A DNA stretch of 64,000 nucleotides from Climacteris rufus. Taxonomy: Eukaryota; Chordata; Aves; Passeriformes; Climacteridae. The first letter of the stretch is position 1. The number at the start of each line of letters is the position of its first letter. A model generated the notes under the pieces. It searched no databases, was not told where the DNA came from, and was given only the letters and a program-made list of their open reading frames with translations. This document shows, piece by piece, positions 49,201 to 61,148 of this stretch. Position numbers and translations under genes: made by a program. The DNA is taken from positions 1 through 64,000 of the forward strand of contig VZRZ01000595.1 in NCBI GenBank assembly GCA_013398175.1, written 5' to 3'.

Positions 49201-52200
49201 CTAAAAGAAGTTACACCCTTGGTCTTGGCTCCTTCCTTGTGTTTCCATTGTAATGCTGGAGTATACTTCTAGTGACACTTATCCCACCAGTGACTCTGTA
49301 GATATAGGATGGTGATGTGATGGAAACAGGATTTACAATTCTCCATGAGTTATTTGAAGGGAAGGAAAGAAAAATGTGTCAGAATTGGTGAATGGTAGGA
49401 ACACTAAAGTGCAAGGTGATTATTTTTTTTACATTCGTTTTTTGTTTTCCGAACCCATCCTTTACTGTAGCTGCTTCTTGACACATTTTAAAATGGGTTA
49501 CCCCAGTGACTATCCCCACTTCATAATAAACTTGTAATCACCATTTGGCAGCTGGAGATGCAGTTAATATCTTTGATTTCCATCTAGAGTCCCTCCATCC
49601 TCTCTCAGCTAGGGAAATCAACTAGGTCTTGCAGTGGGCTCTGAAGGTCAATCAAACAGCACTGTTTGGGAGGGGAGTGAGAGTGAGAATTAGACTGAAT
49701 TCAACAGCTGACAGGCTTTATGAAAATGTCTTGTACCTGCTACCTGTGCAGCTCATCTGCTTCTGCTGATCTCCAGTATTGCAATAAAGCATGTGGAAAA
49801 TCTGTCAGTTTGGTAGAGAGGCAGGTAATAGGGCACGACAAAACAGGGCAGAGTGCCAGGCATCATTTATTTCACTGATACTCATTGAGCTTATATGAGC
49901 TGAAGGTTGGTGGGGAGATGTGAAAAGTAGATAAGAGAACACATGAAGCTGGGCTGTTATTTTCCTTCATGCAGTGAAATAAGGAAAACGTAAGAAAACA
50001 AATTAGGTAATACTGCTTTGCAGAAAACTGCAAGGAAATTGCCAGTCTTAAGAGAATGTTCTATAGAGGACCTGTAGAAAAGTAGCCAATGATGAGACCT
50101 CTATGAATGAAAGGTAAGAATGGGAAGTGGTATAGAGGACAGTGGCTTGTGAAAGAAATGAATATTGGTAAAAATATTACAGTTTCATTAGCAATACCAC
50201 ACAAAAATAAGGTTACATTTTGGATGGACCTTTATGTTGGGATGTATATGCTACCAGCCTTATTAAGAAAACCTGTAAGCAGCAATATGGGGGAAAAATG
50301 TGAAAGAGAAAGAGTACAGTGATGTCTCCCTGGGTAAAACCCTGGAACAGCTAGTGACTTGGGGATGTTCTGAACTGACAAATGAACACAAGTTATTCAT
50401 GTTTAACAGCCCCAGATGAACCCTTGTTCTGTTTATCAATATAATTGTTTTTTAATCCATTCCTGCTTTTGGAATAAAAATATTTTATTACATAATTTAT
50501 TCATACATTCTAAAATTTGATTGCTATCATACTGAAAAGCAGTTCCATTTATAAACAGGGAAAATGTCCCAATCAGTGAAGAAAACTTCTATAAGTAGAC
50601 TCAGCACCCTCAATTTGTGCTAGAAGGATAGCTAAACTTACCATGTTCACTTGCAAAGGTTTACTTACTAAAGCCACTTATGATTTTGCATGCAGTTACA
50701 TCATTTTAGACATCTCCCAATCACTTTGTTTTCCAGTAGAAAACATATAGCCTGTTCATGTCCACATTCAGAGACTGTTCCACAGCTGGGATTTCATCAC
50801 AATTTTCTTCATTTTTTTAGTTCTACCATGTTCTTTTGGAGATGGGAGGTAAAGAATACCGTACAGTATTTGAGTTATCAGTACAAATGGACTTACACAA
50901 TAATGTAATTACATTATGTTTCTCTTCCTTAAGCTAAGATTTTCATTGAAATATCAATAATAGCTCTTTCAGGATTGATAATAGGTAGTGCAGAGGCAAT
51001 CATATTTTCCCCTTGTGTATTAACTTACATTTCTTGATTTCATATGCCATTTTATTGCCTAGACAAACCATTCTGTGCAATTTTTCTACCACTGTGTGGT
51101 CTATCCTTATTTTAATTTTCCTGAATAGTTTTTATGATCAATAAGCAGTCATCTTACTTTTTAACCTCTTTTCTAAATTATTTATATAGCTGTTGGAACA
51201 AAACGAGTTTCAGTGAAGATTGCTGTGGTTTCCCATTCTTATTCTCCATTTTCCTTTCTGACCTCATGGGCAGTCATTGCTTCATATGTTTTGATGGTTT
51301 ACTTCCTTTAATGGCCTTTGTGGAATCTTGTAAAAATCTGTTTGCTAGTCTAAATGTTTTGAACTCTGTGAATCATTTTCATGTTCACCAATGTCTGCAG
51401 AGAACTTTGGCATTGATGACTTGTGAGGGATATGTAAAAAGGCCACAGATCCCAAGCAGCCATTATTTCTATCTTTAAGATATCTAGATGTGCTTTGATA
51501 AAAAAAAATACAGTTAGCACCTTGACACCACAGCTACTTGACTAGAACAGGATCAGTGTAAAACTTGAGTACATTGGAGTTTGTAGAAAAGAAAATCCTG
51601 CTGATAAGCTGCTTCTCATTTTTACCATTTTTTTCAAAACTATTTCTGTTGACAATATGTGCTAAACTTATCATCATTAATTCTCTAGTGACTTGAGCAG
51701 CATGCTTGATTAGCTGTGCATTGCACACCACTTTAAATAATTTGATTAATTTCTGTGTTATTTGCCTTTCATAGTTTAATCACCTGTCAACACTAAACAA
51801 ACTTTCTGTTGGGTTTCTATGCGCTAAAAGCTTCATGGAATATGTTCCATGCTTAAAAACCAAAGTGTAAAGCAGAAAGATGACCATGCCCATTTCACAA
51901 GTGAGAATCTGATACTCTTTTTCTCTTCATGCAGCAGTAGTCCTTTGAAAACCACAAACTGAACCCAAGTTGCTAAAGCCGCTGCCTAATTAAAACCCTT
52001 TTTTTCCTACCTATTTCCTCTATGTAATTACTAGAATTTTGTTATTTTTTACCAGATAGAAATGAATGCTAATCTGTTTCTTTCCAGTGACACAAAGGAG
52101 GGAAAAATTGATGTAGCTGGCATTTGAAAGGAGTAGAATTTTTCTGCTTGCATTTAAGGTACACAAAATAGAGATAATGTATTTGTGTCTCAGGCATTTT

Positions 52201-52796
52201 ATCCAGTCTTTGCACTGGAGCAAATGATTGCAAAAGGTGTTTGGCAATAAAGAAAGAAGACCTCTTTGTAATTTTAGCACATCATATTTTTGGAAGTGCT
52301 TGATAGGAGGATGCCCATAGAATTCAAGGTGGGACTGATAACAACAAACTTGATAATTTATTGGGAAATTGAATATGCAAACAACTAGTACACCAGTTTT
52401 TAAATATTTCTTCTCTATTATTATTGTAATGAAAAACAAGGCAAAAATGTCTAAAAAAAATTAACTGTGCTGTCTAGAGCTCTCCTGCTTTTTTTTCCTG
52501 GGGATTTATGATTGGATAGATGTGAATCTTAGGAAATATGACTGGATATATTAGCATCATAAACATAGATTTTTTTTTTCATATTCAAAAGATTCAAGAC
52601 ATTGGTTTCATCTTCTGTATTGTTAGAATCTCATGCCTCTGGGAGACACATTTCCTCTGTTGTGAAAATATATGTGTATCTCTATGTAAACTGCTAGAAA
52701 TCAATATGAATAGTAGTGCTTTCTCCATTACATCAAGCTTGCACTTCAAATGTTCTTTTAAAGCAAAGCCTTATTTTTGGCTGTACAAAGCAGTAT
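46221..52796. other. Intron-like DNA, no gene seen
   Basis: About 6.6 kb of AT-rich sequence. Short T runs occur near 46793 and 46902-46912. No exon, RNA gene or mobile element was recognised. The antisense open frame at 52020-52439 (139 residues) has no recognisable domain. Confidence 0.5.
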
Positions 52797-52877
52797 TATA
52801 GAATCATAGAATATCTTGAGCTGGAAGGGACCCATAAGGTTCATTGGGCCCAACTCCCTGCTCCTTGGAAATAAAGA
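52797..52877 (-). mobile_element. CR1 LINE 3' terminal stub, antisense
   Basis: ATAGAATCATAGAATATCTT and GCTGGAAGGGACCCATAAGG are the reverse complement of the CR1 3' terminus. The octamer-type ATAGAATC repeat marks the element's end. Only about 80 bases survive, so it is a severely 5'-truncated insertion on the - strand. Confidence 0.9.
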
Positions 52878-55214
52878 TTATTCAAAAAAGGTTCAGATAT
52901 CTAGTTGTTAATGGTAATTTTTAACTTGTTAAAACCTCAGGGCTGAGAAATTAATCAATACCACAGGTGAAGTGCGAGGTGGAATGTGCATTTTTTGCTC
53001 TCTGCCTGTGATTCTGAGCCTGCAGTGAATTCAGTGTGGAGCATTTCTCTGGGAGGTGCTGGTGTCTTGATATGTGCTCTTCAGTGAAACACCCAATACT
53101 TGCTTCATCGTCTGTGTTTGTACTGATTGTAGGCAAAACTGTTTTGGTAGCTTTGCCCTAAGCTGCTCTGCAAATAAAAGAGGTGACCCAAGGGTGAAGT
53201 TATATTCTAATAAATGATTTCCTTAAGTAGTCTTTATTTACTTATGTGTCTTACATTTAAAGTAAAACAATGGTATGATTTGTGATGGGCATAGAACAGG
53301 TAATATTTTTATAGCTGTGTGAATCTGGAGGCATTTTGGCTGTTTTCTCTCAGCTGTTCCACTATTTATTTTAAGAATTTATTTTCCTAATTCCATGTAC
53401 TGCAATTCCTTGCAGATAGGATCATTCTGTCCTTTTCACAAGGCTCACTTTTGAGGGCTTAAAATACTTAACTCCAAACCAAATGCCAGACTCTTTGTTA
53501 GCACAGAATGATTACTGGCTTCTACACTATTAACTTTGTACAGCCTAAAAGGAGAATAATGAGGCTGTCAGTCAACATAGGAAGTTCCACAGCAATTAAT
53601 TCATCTACTCTGCTAATGCGTGTGCAGGTTTTTACTATGTGCCCCATTGTAGAAGGCAGCAAATACCACTGAATGCAGTGAATAAAAATACAAGAACAAC
53701 TGTATAGATTTTAAAATGTGATGAAAATGAGCTTTAATCTATACAGAAGGAGCAAGCTACATGATCAATAAAATCTCAAGTATTGATTGACTATACAAAT
53801 TGGATGGTTTAGTAACTAATTGGCTCTCTTGCTCAAGCAATATATTAAAACATGGTTTTAAAGTGAGCATGAGAGTCACTAACGCACAATGTCAAAGGAC
53901 AGCTGTACCATGACCAGCCAAGTTTGGTAATTAAATGGCACACAGGTTAATTGCAGAGACAAGCAGGAGACTGGTGTTAAAGGACTGAAAGGAGTCACTC
54001 GAGGGGTGTTGTCCCTTTGTGGAGGTCAAAAATAAATGCCATTATAAAGGGAGCTTTATCAGAGTTCAATAATGACCAATTCAGTTTTTATTAAAGCCTT
54101 ATTTTAAGGTTATGATAGTGTAATAGGGTTAGAAGTTTAATGAATTGTAGAAGAGTGGGGTTTTGGCCAATTGAAATTGTCATAAAATGAATCTAAAAGT
54201 GATCCCAAACAGCTGTACATCAGCCTTTTTTTGTTGTTGTTGTTTGGTTGGGTGGTCGGTTTGATTTATTTATTTTTTTTTAACCTGTAGCCATGGCAAA
54301 TTATGCTTTTGGAGATACAAAACTGATTGATTTAGTGTGAGGCACTAATGTATACATCCAACATATCAGTTTGTCTCTATGGATGAATTTTATTACGGCT
54401 CAAAGATTTTAATCAGTACTTAGTGGGAAGGAGAGTAACCCACCTTAATGAATGTTCTTAATATGGTTTATAATCTTTATAGCTTACTGCTTCATATAAC
54501 TTGGCTCAGCAGAGCACTCAGATGTGCTTAAGTGCTGTGTTGAATGAGAATTATAATACACCACTCAGCATGGTGCACCTGGAAAAATAACAACAGTACT
54601 ACTATAAAAGATTTGATGTCGTATATATTATTCTCTTCCCGAGGAAAGGTAAACATGACATATGGTATTCATGTTGCTGTATGAATTACCCAGCTGCTCT
54701 GATGACAAAGGCATCTATGAGGTCCTAAGCAGAACAGTAATACAGTGTAATACGAGTGCTGCAGTCTGTGAAGGAAAAGCTTTTCTGTGGGGATGTAAGC
54801 AGAAAAGAAGAATGATAAAGAATTTTCATAGGTACTTTGTGTACAATGTTGCAATGGCCAATTGGGTAGGAACACAAGGTTTGATTGTGAAAAATAAAAT
54901 TTTATGATGCTTTGTATGTTTCTGTGCTTTCTCCTTTGGCATCCTGCTGTTGCTCATGATATAACCAGAAGGTACCAATTTTAATTTTAGTAGAATGGGG
55001 ACAAAACCATCAGTATAATGGCTTTATTCTGATGTCTAAATTCTGGTTGCACATCCAAAGCTGTTCTTTATTACTTACATAGTTGTTGAAAATTAGGGCT
55101 TTTACTTCAATGTTGTTACAGGTGTTATGTTCATTTGTGACTATTCTGCTAAATTCACCTTGTTTTACCTGTGTTATTATTGTTTATGATTTTTTTTTTA
55201 AATTTTGTTTGCAG
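52878..55214. other. LAMA2 intron 1, last part; candidate conserved block
   Basis: The sequence runs up to the exon 2 acceptor. The acceptor tract (from about 55189) is T-rich and ends TTTTGTTTGCAG at 55214. The stretch 53540-54200 is free of recognised repeats, non-low-complexity and carries several TAAT and AATTA cores, which would suit a conserved non-coding element. That is a judgement on texture only. Confidence 0.45.
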
Positions 55215-55385
55215 GACTGTTTCCTGCAGTGCTGAACTTGGCTAGTAATGCTCTCATCACAACCAATGCCACCTGTGGAGAAAAGGGTCGGGAAATGTAC
55301 TGCAAACTTGTTGAACATGTACCTGGACAGCCCGCAAGGAACCCTCAGTGCCGCATTTGTGATCAGAGGAGCAGGGTTCCACATC
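55215..55385 (+). CDS. LAMA2: LAMA2 exon 2 (start of laminin N-terminal domain)
   Basis: This is an internal coding exon of laminin subunit alpha-2, the long chain of merosin (laminin-211/221), a secreted basement-membrane protein of muscle, Schwann cells and other tissues. The translation starts with the second and third bases of a Gly codon (intron phase 1), reads LFPAVLNLASNALITTNATC and continues through EMYCKLVEHVPGQP and NPQCRICDQ. It ends after the first base of a Gln codon (phase 1). At 171 nt it equals the human exon 2 coding length (c.113-283). It begins the LN domain (domain VI), which mediates laminin polymerisation. Four Cys and the N-glycosylation sequon in TTNATC are visible. 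The acceptor TTTGCAG (55208-55214) is good; the donor C|GTATGT has an atypical base at -1. Mammals have an Asn-rich tail with an extra NSS sequon just before the exon end, whereas this sequence has RSRVPH. The start is set by splicing, not by an ATG. Exon 1, with the signal peptide, is not in view. Confidence 0.96.
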
Positions 55386-58300
55386 GTATGTGTGCCACTT
55401 TCATTTTCTTCCTTTAAAAATATTTTTTTCCTAAGGGTGTAAATACTCAGTAAACAAAACAGTAATTCACCAGCCCAATTACTGTGAAATGTGTGTCTCT
55501 TTTAAAGTTAGGTTAGCCATGTCTTCCAAAGGTATTTCAAAATCTGTATCTGATATGCATACTCCTCCCACTGAACTTTCTGAGCAGAGTGCCTAAATTC
55601 AGATTTAGAAAAGTTAAGTATCTACAGCTGTTGTTGAATGCCTTTGATATATAATAACCATGAATAAAACTAGATGATTGACTTTTACCTGCATACCTAC
55701 ATGTGGAATTTGAACATTCTGGCCAATCTAAGCAACATCTGAAATTCCAGTCAATTGAGTTTCACTGAGTCAGAAAAAATAAGATAAGGTAATGGAGCAC
55801 TGTTCAGTTTAATGCTTAGTTTTTCATATTAAAATTGATCTTTGCTAACACTATTTTCTTAAAGACCACCTGGAAGCAAAATCAGTTTTCAAGTATGAAT
55901 TTGTTATCGTCTACTTCAGATATGCCTATTTCTGATAGCTGGGAAGATTAGAACTAAGAAAATTTCTTAGTCAAGTCATACAAGTTTAATTTCATTTAAC
56001 CTTGCAATGAAAGACATGAACAACTCTTACACTGTCAGATATTCATGGATATATTGGCACTGTAGATGGTAGAGGGTGTAGGGATACTTAAGACAGCTTT
56101 TAATGGAATAGGTGAAATGTTGGAAGAATCACAGACACAGAAAAATGGAGACAATTATTTTTTTCCAGTTGCTTCCCTATAAAGCCTAGCTCAGATGTAT
56201 TTATACTTCATGACATTTAAGCATGTGCTTATAACCACAGGATTAGAAATAAAAAAAAAAGCTATTTAATCTGTCTGCTCATTCTAGAGAGGATGAGCTA
56301 TCTATGGCTGTAGCTTTCTAGACGGAAGCTTGTTTGGATTCTCCTTAGAAACTTCCTCCCATGGCCACACTCCTAGTGTGGCTCACTCATTACATCACTC
56401 AAACAAAAGTGTTTTTCTAATAGCTAATCTGCATCTCCTTGCAGAAGGTCATGTTACCTATTTCCTAAGTTCAGTCGATACAAGGAATGGATTATTCCCT
56501 TTTTCTTAACAAAAGTATTTTAATTGGTTGAGTATTGATGGTATTGCTCTATCTAGTTTCTACACTAAGCTATCTCTCTTCTTTCATTCTCCTCATAGGC
56601 TATATCTTTTAGAACCCTAACTGCAAATTGCATTTCTCTGAATTCTTTCTAGGGGCTTTCATATTTATTAAAATTCACCTGAGCTTTACAAGCACTACAC
56701 AGAGATCCAGGTTTGCTTCAGAACGAACATACATTCCTATTCATGTTTTACTTTGATGCTTCCCCTTTCTCATGGTAAAATACCACTGAGAGGACAGTTA
56801 GTTGTCCATTACAAATTTTAGATGCTTTCTTTCCTTCTAAATTGCTCCTCATCTTATATTTGCAAAGCTAGTTATAATTGTCCCAGCGTAGACTGTTTCA
56901 TTTATCTGAAGACTGTTACAACCTTTTTTCCAGATTGTTTTTCAAGTTTCAGTGTCTTCTTCAACTGCAGAAAATGCTTTTGAGGGAAGGTCATATGATT
57001 CTTTAGCAATAGACACATCCAAATACATAATAGCAGTGTGTTTCACTCAGAGAAGAAGTCAAGAGTTTTTGGAAGAATTCCGACTGGTGGAAAGACTGTG
57101 CAATAGACTTTCCTATTTTATAGGTGGGAATTTAGAGACACAGGCACATTAAACAAGTTCTTTTTCCTATATGAAATTTGCTTAATTCAAACATCAAACT
57201 AAAATCAGAGATACTGCTTTGTCTTGTCTATGTTGTGAGGCAATGTACACTAATATATGTGTATACACACAGACATACATATATGTGTGTTTGTAAAAAC
57301 CCCATCTGAATGGTTTATGTCAATATTTAGTCTTGTTCCTATCCTCTTCTAAACTTTCATCTGCCCAGCTTCATAATATCTGGTCTATTGTTGACAGTCA
57401 CATCTCATTTTAAGGTATTTAAATGTTGATTTGGCAAAGGGAAGTGCCATGTTTAAACAGAGATGGCTTGTTAATAGGAGAACCATGTGATATAACCAGA
57501 CTTTAAATGATCCTCCTGGAATGTAAGAGTCTGGAGTGCCTCCCCTTAATTACTGTAGTAGGAAAAGAATACAAATTCCCTGGTTAATCACACATGAGTC
57601 CAAATTAAAGTGCACAGTTTGATGGGCTCACTATGTAAGTTTTCCCTCTTGCCATCCATCAGGGAGATTGGTCCTTGAACTGCATTTGCAATCCAGTCCT
57701 TTTTACAAATATTGTATTTTTCCCCCTTACCTTTTAAATAAGTAAAACATACCAGCAATTAATCAGTTTTCAAATTAATTATGGTTAAACTTTCATAATG
57801 GTAATTACAGGTAATTGTTGCTTCATCTCCCAATCCTCCTTCTGATGATTTACCTTTATATCAATTTCATCTGAAGAGACTTAGATCAAGCTTTCCAATT
57901 AGACAGCTTCTGTCACAATCACTGAGGAGCTGAGTTTGATTTACAGCTGATTTTTGCTACCTCTCATTTAAAGCCAAGATTTGTGAAAATGATCAGAGCT
58001 CTGGAAGCTGACAGCATGTAAAGCAGGAGGGTGTGTTTTGCTTTTCTCTTCAATATAGAGATAAAGCTACTAAGAGCTTTTTCAATTGCAGTACCAGAAT
58101 TCTATCTTGCAAATGTTGCTGCCCACTAATGCCATTGAATAATATAATATTTAAATGAAATTTCTGTCATTTTCAACATTGAGAATTTATACCTTCTCTC
58201 ACTCCCACCAAGCACTTTAACTGTGTCTTTAAATATGTTCAGGCATTCTGTCTTTCCTTAATGAGCTAGGACTCCTGTCTCCACAGGTGGCTCATGTAGC

Positions 58301-59445
58301 AAAAAAACAGAGATACACAGACAATTAATCTGGCTGGTTGATTTAAGCAATAATTAAAACAATAAGTAAATTAAACAGTTAATGAATTAATTATTTGCAG
58401 TTCTAGGCCCTGCTAGTAATTAATCATATTCCAGATTTATATAAAGGAAACCTGTCAGTTTAGAAAGTCATCCTTAATAAGAAGGGTAAAGTGTTCTTCT
58501 ACTTTGTTATGTTCTTGCAAACAGAACTTGCATAGAAGAAACTTACTGTATTTGAATTCCCCTTGGGTTATTTTCCTCATAATGTACGGGCTTGCTCTAG
58601 ATGATAAGAGACTTCAAAATATAGATCCTTGTACATTTTAAAATTGTGGTTATGTTATTCTCCATTTCATACAGGAGAGAAATACAAACTGATCACAAAA
58701 AATTTTCTGAAAATGTTGAGTGTGATTTTTCTCAGTCTAAATGACATTAAAATACTGTGCAAGCAAACTTCAATAATTTAGAAGATCTTGAAATTCAAAA
58801 AGAATTCAATTCTGTGAATAATTTCATATCCCTCTTATTTGGGATTCATTTGGGACACTGCAGCAGGGTAAATGTAGACATGAAAAATAATGTATCTTGG
58901 ACTTTGATATGGATTATAACCAAACAAACCTTCTTTATATGCACGTATGTGAGTCAGAAAATTTTCCAGTTGAGGAATATATTCTGTAATGATTTCTGAA
59001 TCATTTCCTCTGTAACGATTTGTGAATTATTTCCTGAGTTATTTCCATATGTGCTAAGAGATGTTGTAGAAATGCCAGTACCAGTATTACTTTAATCTCT
59101 GCTTTCTTTGCACACCATATCTCATGTTTCTGATTTGTTGTTTCTGTTGCAATATTTGGTGACTTTTCAGTACTTGAAACTTTGGAAGATGACAGGAAGT
59201 GTTCATTTGATTTAAACGCCTACATTTTCTGTAGTATCAGGAGAGCCCTCTGCAATTAGATAGTCTGAATTACCTTCTGGTGATCACAACCAAAATTTAA
59301 AAACTAACTTTAGATCAATATTTCAGTAATAGCAAGCATTACTGATGCCTCATTAGTTCTATAATTGTCTTAACATCTACATTTCAGATAGAAAAATAAT
59401 TAAATCTCCTAATAATTTTGAAATTCATTTATATATTTCTAACAG
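55386..59445 (+). other. LAMA2: LAMA2 intron 2 (4,060 bp)
   Basis: The intron is bounded by donor GTATGT (55386) and acceptor TTTCTAACAG (59436-59445). It contains no mobile element that I recognise. A short TA/TG/CA-rich microsatellite is at 57252-57292. The block 57400-58460 is repeat-poor and rich in TAATTA and related cores (for example 57766-57830 and 58349-58430). It is the best candidate in the window for a homeodomain-responsive enhancer or other conserved element, but this cannot be tested from one sequence. Confidence 0.85.
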
Positions 59446-59558
59446 AACGACACCCGATAACAAATGCAATTGATGGCAAGAACACTTGGTGGCAAAGCCC
59501 TAGTATCCAGAATGGAATTGAGTATCATTATGTGACCATTACATTGGACCTCCAACAG
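59446..59558 (+). CDS. LAMA2: LAMA2 exon 3 (laminin N-terminal domain)
   Basis: Next coding exon of laminin alpha-2. The phase-1 split Gln codon from exon 2 (C|AA) is completed here and the frame continues RHPITNAIDGKNTWWQSP, then GIEYHYVTITLDLQQ. It ends on a complete CAG codon (phase 0) before donor GTAGAG at 59559. At 113 nt it equals human exon 3 (c.284-396), and the residues match mammalian LAMA2 almost throughout. The NTWWQSPS segment is a hallmark of the LN domain of laminin alpha chains and helps form the polymer node. The acceptor is weak: a short pyrimidine tract with TTTCTAACAG. Exon 4 was not found before the window ends, so it lies further downstream. Confidence 0.97.
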
Positions 59559-60379
59559 GTAGAGTTCTTTTTGTTTGTTTCTAAAAAGGCTTTCTTTCTT
59601 GCACAATAGACCACCTGGACTATCTCAGTTTTTGCTCTATGTTGCTTTCGTATATGAAGACACACCCAGTTTCTCCTATAATTTCCTACTGTTTGTATGG
59701 ATATGACTGACCCATTCACTGTAACATACTATGCCAAATAAAAAAAATAGTTATTTCATGTGCATTTTTATGAAGTTGTGCATAAAATTATTTTAACTAC
59801 AAAATTTTCTTTTTTTTTTTTAATGGTAACATCTGGTTTGGCTCATTAAAGACAATTGAAAGATAGTTTCAGGAAAAAAATACTGTGAGTAAAAGTTTGT
59901 GTTCAGAGTACTATTCTTTCTTGTTTCAGTAACGTCATACTATATATTTAAATACACAAAAACTACTAAAAAGGCTTAAACACATTTAAAATGGTTCAGC
60001 TGTGCTAAGGAAACGTGCAGATGATGGGTTATGTTGAGGGACAACCTGGGTAAAGGGAGGAGTTTCCCTAACAAGATCCTTAAATAAATTGCCTTTTGTT
60101 AATGGAGTCTTGGTTGGCAGAGGTAATGGGATGTGGTCATTTGATGCTTATGAAAATACATTCTAGATATGTAAGCAAGAAGATTTGAGGAAAGGTGGAA
60201 ATTAATTTTATTTTTTAATCTAGCAAATACAGAACAATTACCCATTATTAAATTTATTTGTTATGTTATTAAACGGTGAAGTTTTGCTATTCAGTTAAGT
60301 AGGTAACAAAATTAATCCACCCTGCTACAATCTTCTCTAATTTGGGGTTGGCCCAAATTTGTTTGCAACTTGAATCAAA
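59559..60379 (+). other. LAMA2: LAMA2 intron 3, first part; no further feature
   Basis: AT-rich intron sequence following the exon 3 donor, with a T run near 59810-59821. Open frames overlapping exon 3 and running into this region read through the splice donor and are not separate genes. Confidence 0.7.
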
Positions 60380-61148
60380 GAAAACAGAGAATTATTTAGG
60401 TTAGAAAAGACCTTTACGATGGTGTCCACACATTAACCCAGCACTAAACCATGTCCCCCAGTGCCACATCTACAAATAGTCTTTTAAATACTTCTGAGCA
60501 TGGTAACATCACCCGTTCCCTGGGGAGCCTGTCCCAATACTTGAGAACCCTTTCTGTGAATCAATTTTTCCTAACACTGAATCTAAACCTCCCCTGAGGC
60601 TTGTCCTATTGCTTGTTCCTTAGGAGAAGACACTGATCACTACCTTACTGCAACCTCCTTTCACGTAATTGTAGAGAGTGAAAGGTCCCCTTTTCTGCCA
60701 GATGGCTTTCCAACCACCCTTCCCCAAGGCTGTAGCATGGGGTAGTTGTGGCCCAAGGGCAGTACCTGGCACTTTGCCTTGTTGAACCTTATACAACTGG
60801 TCTTGGCCCATCAATCCAGCCTGTCCACATCCCTCTGCAGAGCCTTCCTGCTCTCCAGCAGATCAACACTCCCCCCTAAGAGTATGTAATCTGTGAACTG
60901 ACCAAGGGAGCACTCAATCCCCTCATCCAGATCATCAGTGTAGGTATTAATCAGGGCTGGCCCCAATACTGAGCCCTGGGTGGCACCATTCATGACCAGT
61001 CATCAGCTGGATGTGACTCTACCACTCTCTGGGCTCAGCCATACACACAGTTTTTTACCCAGCAGAGTTTACCTCTCCAAACCAGGGGCAACCAGTTTCT
61101 CCAGAAGAATGATGTGGGAAACAGTGTCATAATCTGTTTTCCAGGTGT
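60380..61148 (-). mobile_element. CR1 LINE, antisense, with internal deletion
   Basis: On the - strand this is a CR1 copy inserted in LAMA2 intron 3, opposite to the gene. Reading 5' to 3' on the - strand, it starts near 61148, passes the GSVLGPALINTYTDDLDEGIE segment (about 60900-60980, reverse-transcriptase region) and RLDxxxDQLYKVQQGKVPGT (about 60765-60840). It then reaches the 3' UTR and ends near 60380 without a clean octamer tail. Around 60686-60692 the sequence jumps from the segment equivalent to GCCAGATGGCTTTCC directly into the 3'-UTR-proximal segment (GTAGAGAGTGAAAGGTCC). A middle portion of several hundred bases present in full CR1 copies is missing. Frame breaks make it inactive. 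Confidence 0.88.

Noticed and set aside
52020..52439. 139-residue - strand open frame
   Set aside because: AT-rich, no recognisable domain, no supporting gene structure.
55205..55417. Using the ATG just upstream of exon 2 as a LAMA2 start codon
   Set aside because: No ATG exists in frame at a sensible position. The frame is entered through the GCAG acceptor at 55214, and exon length and phase match the human internal exon exactly.
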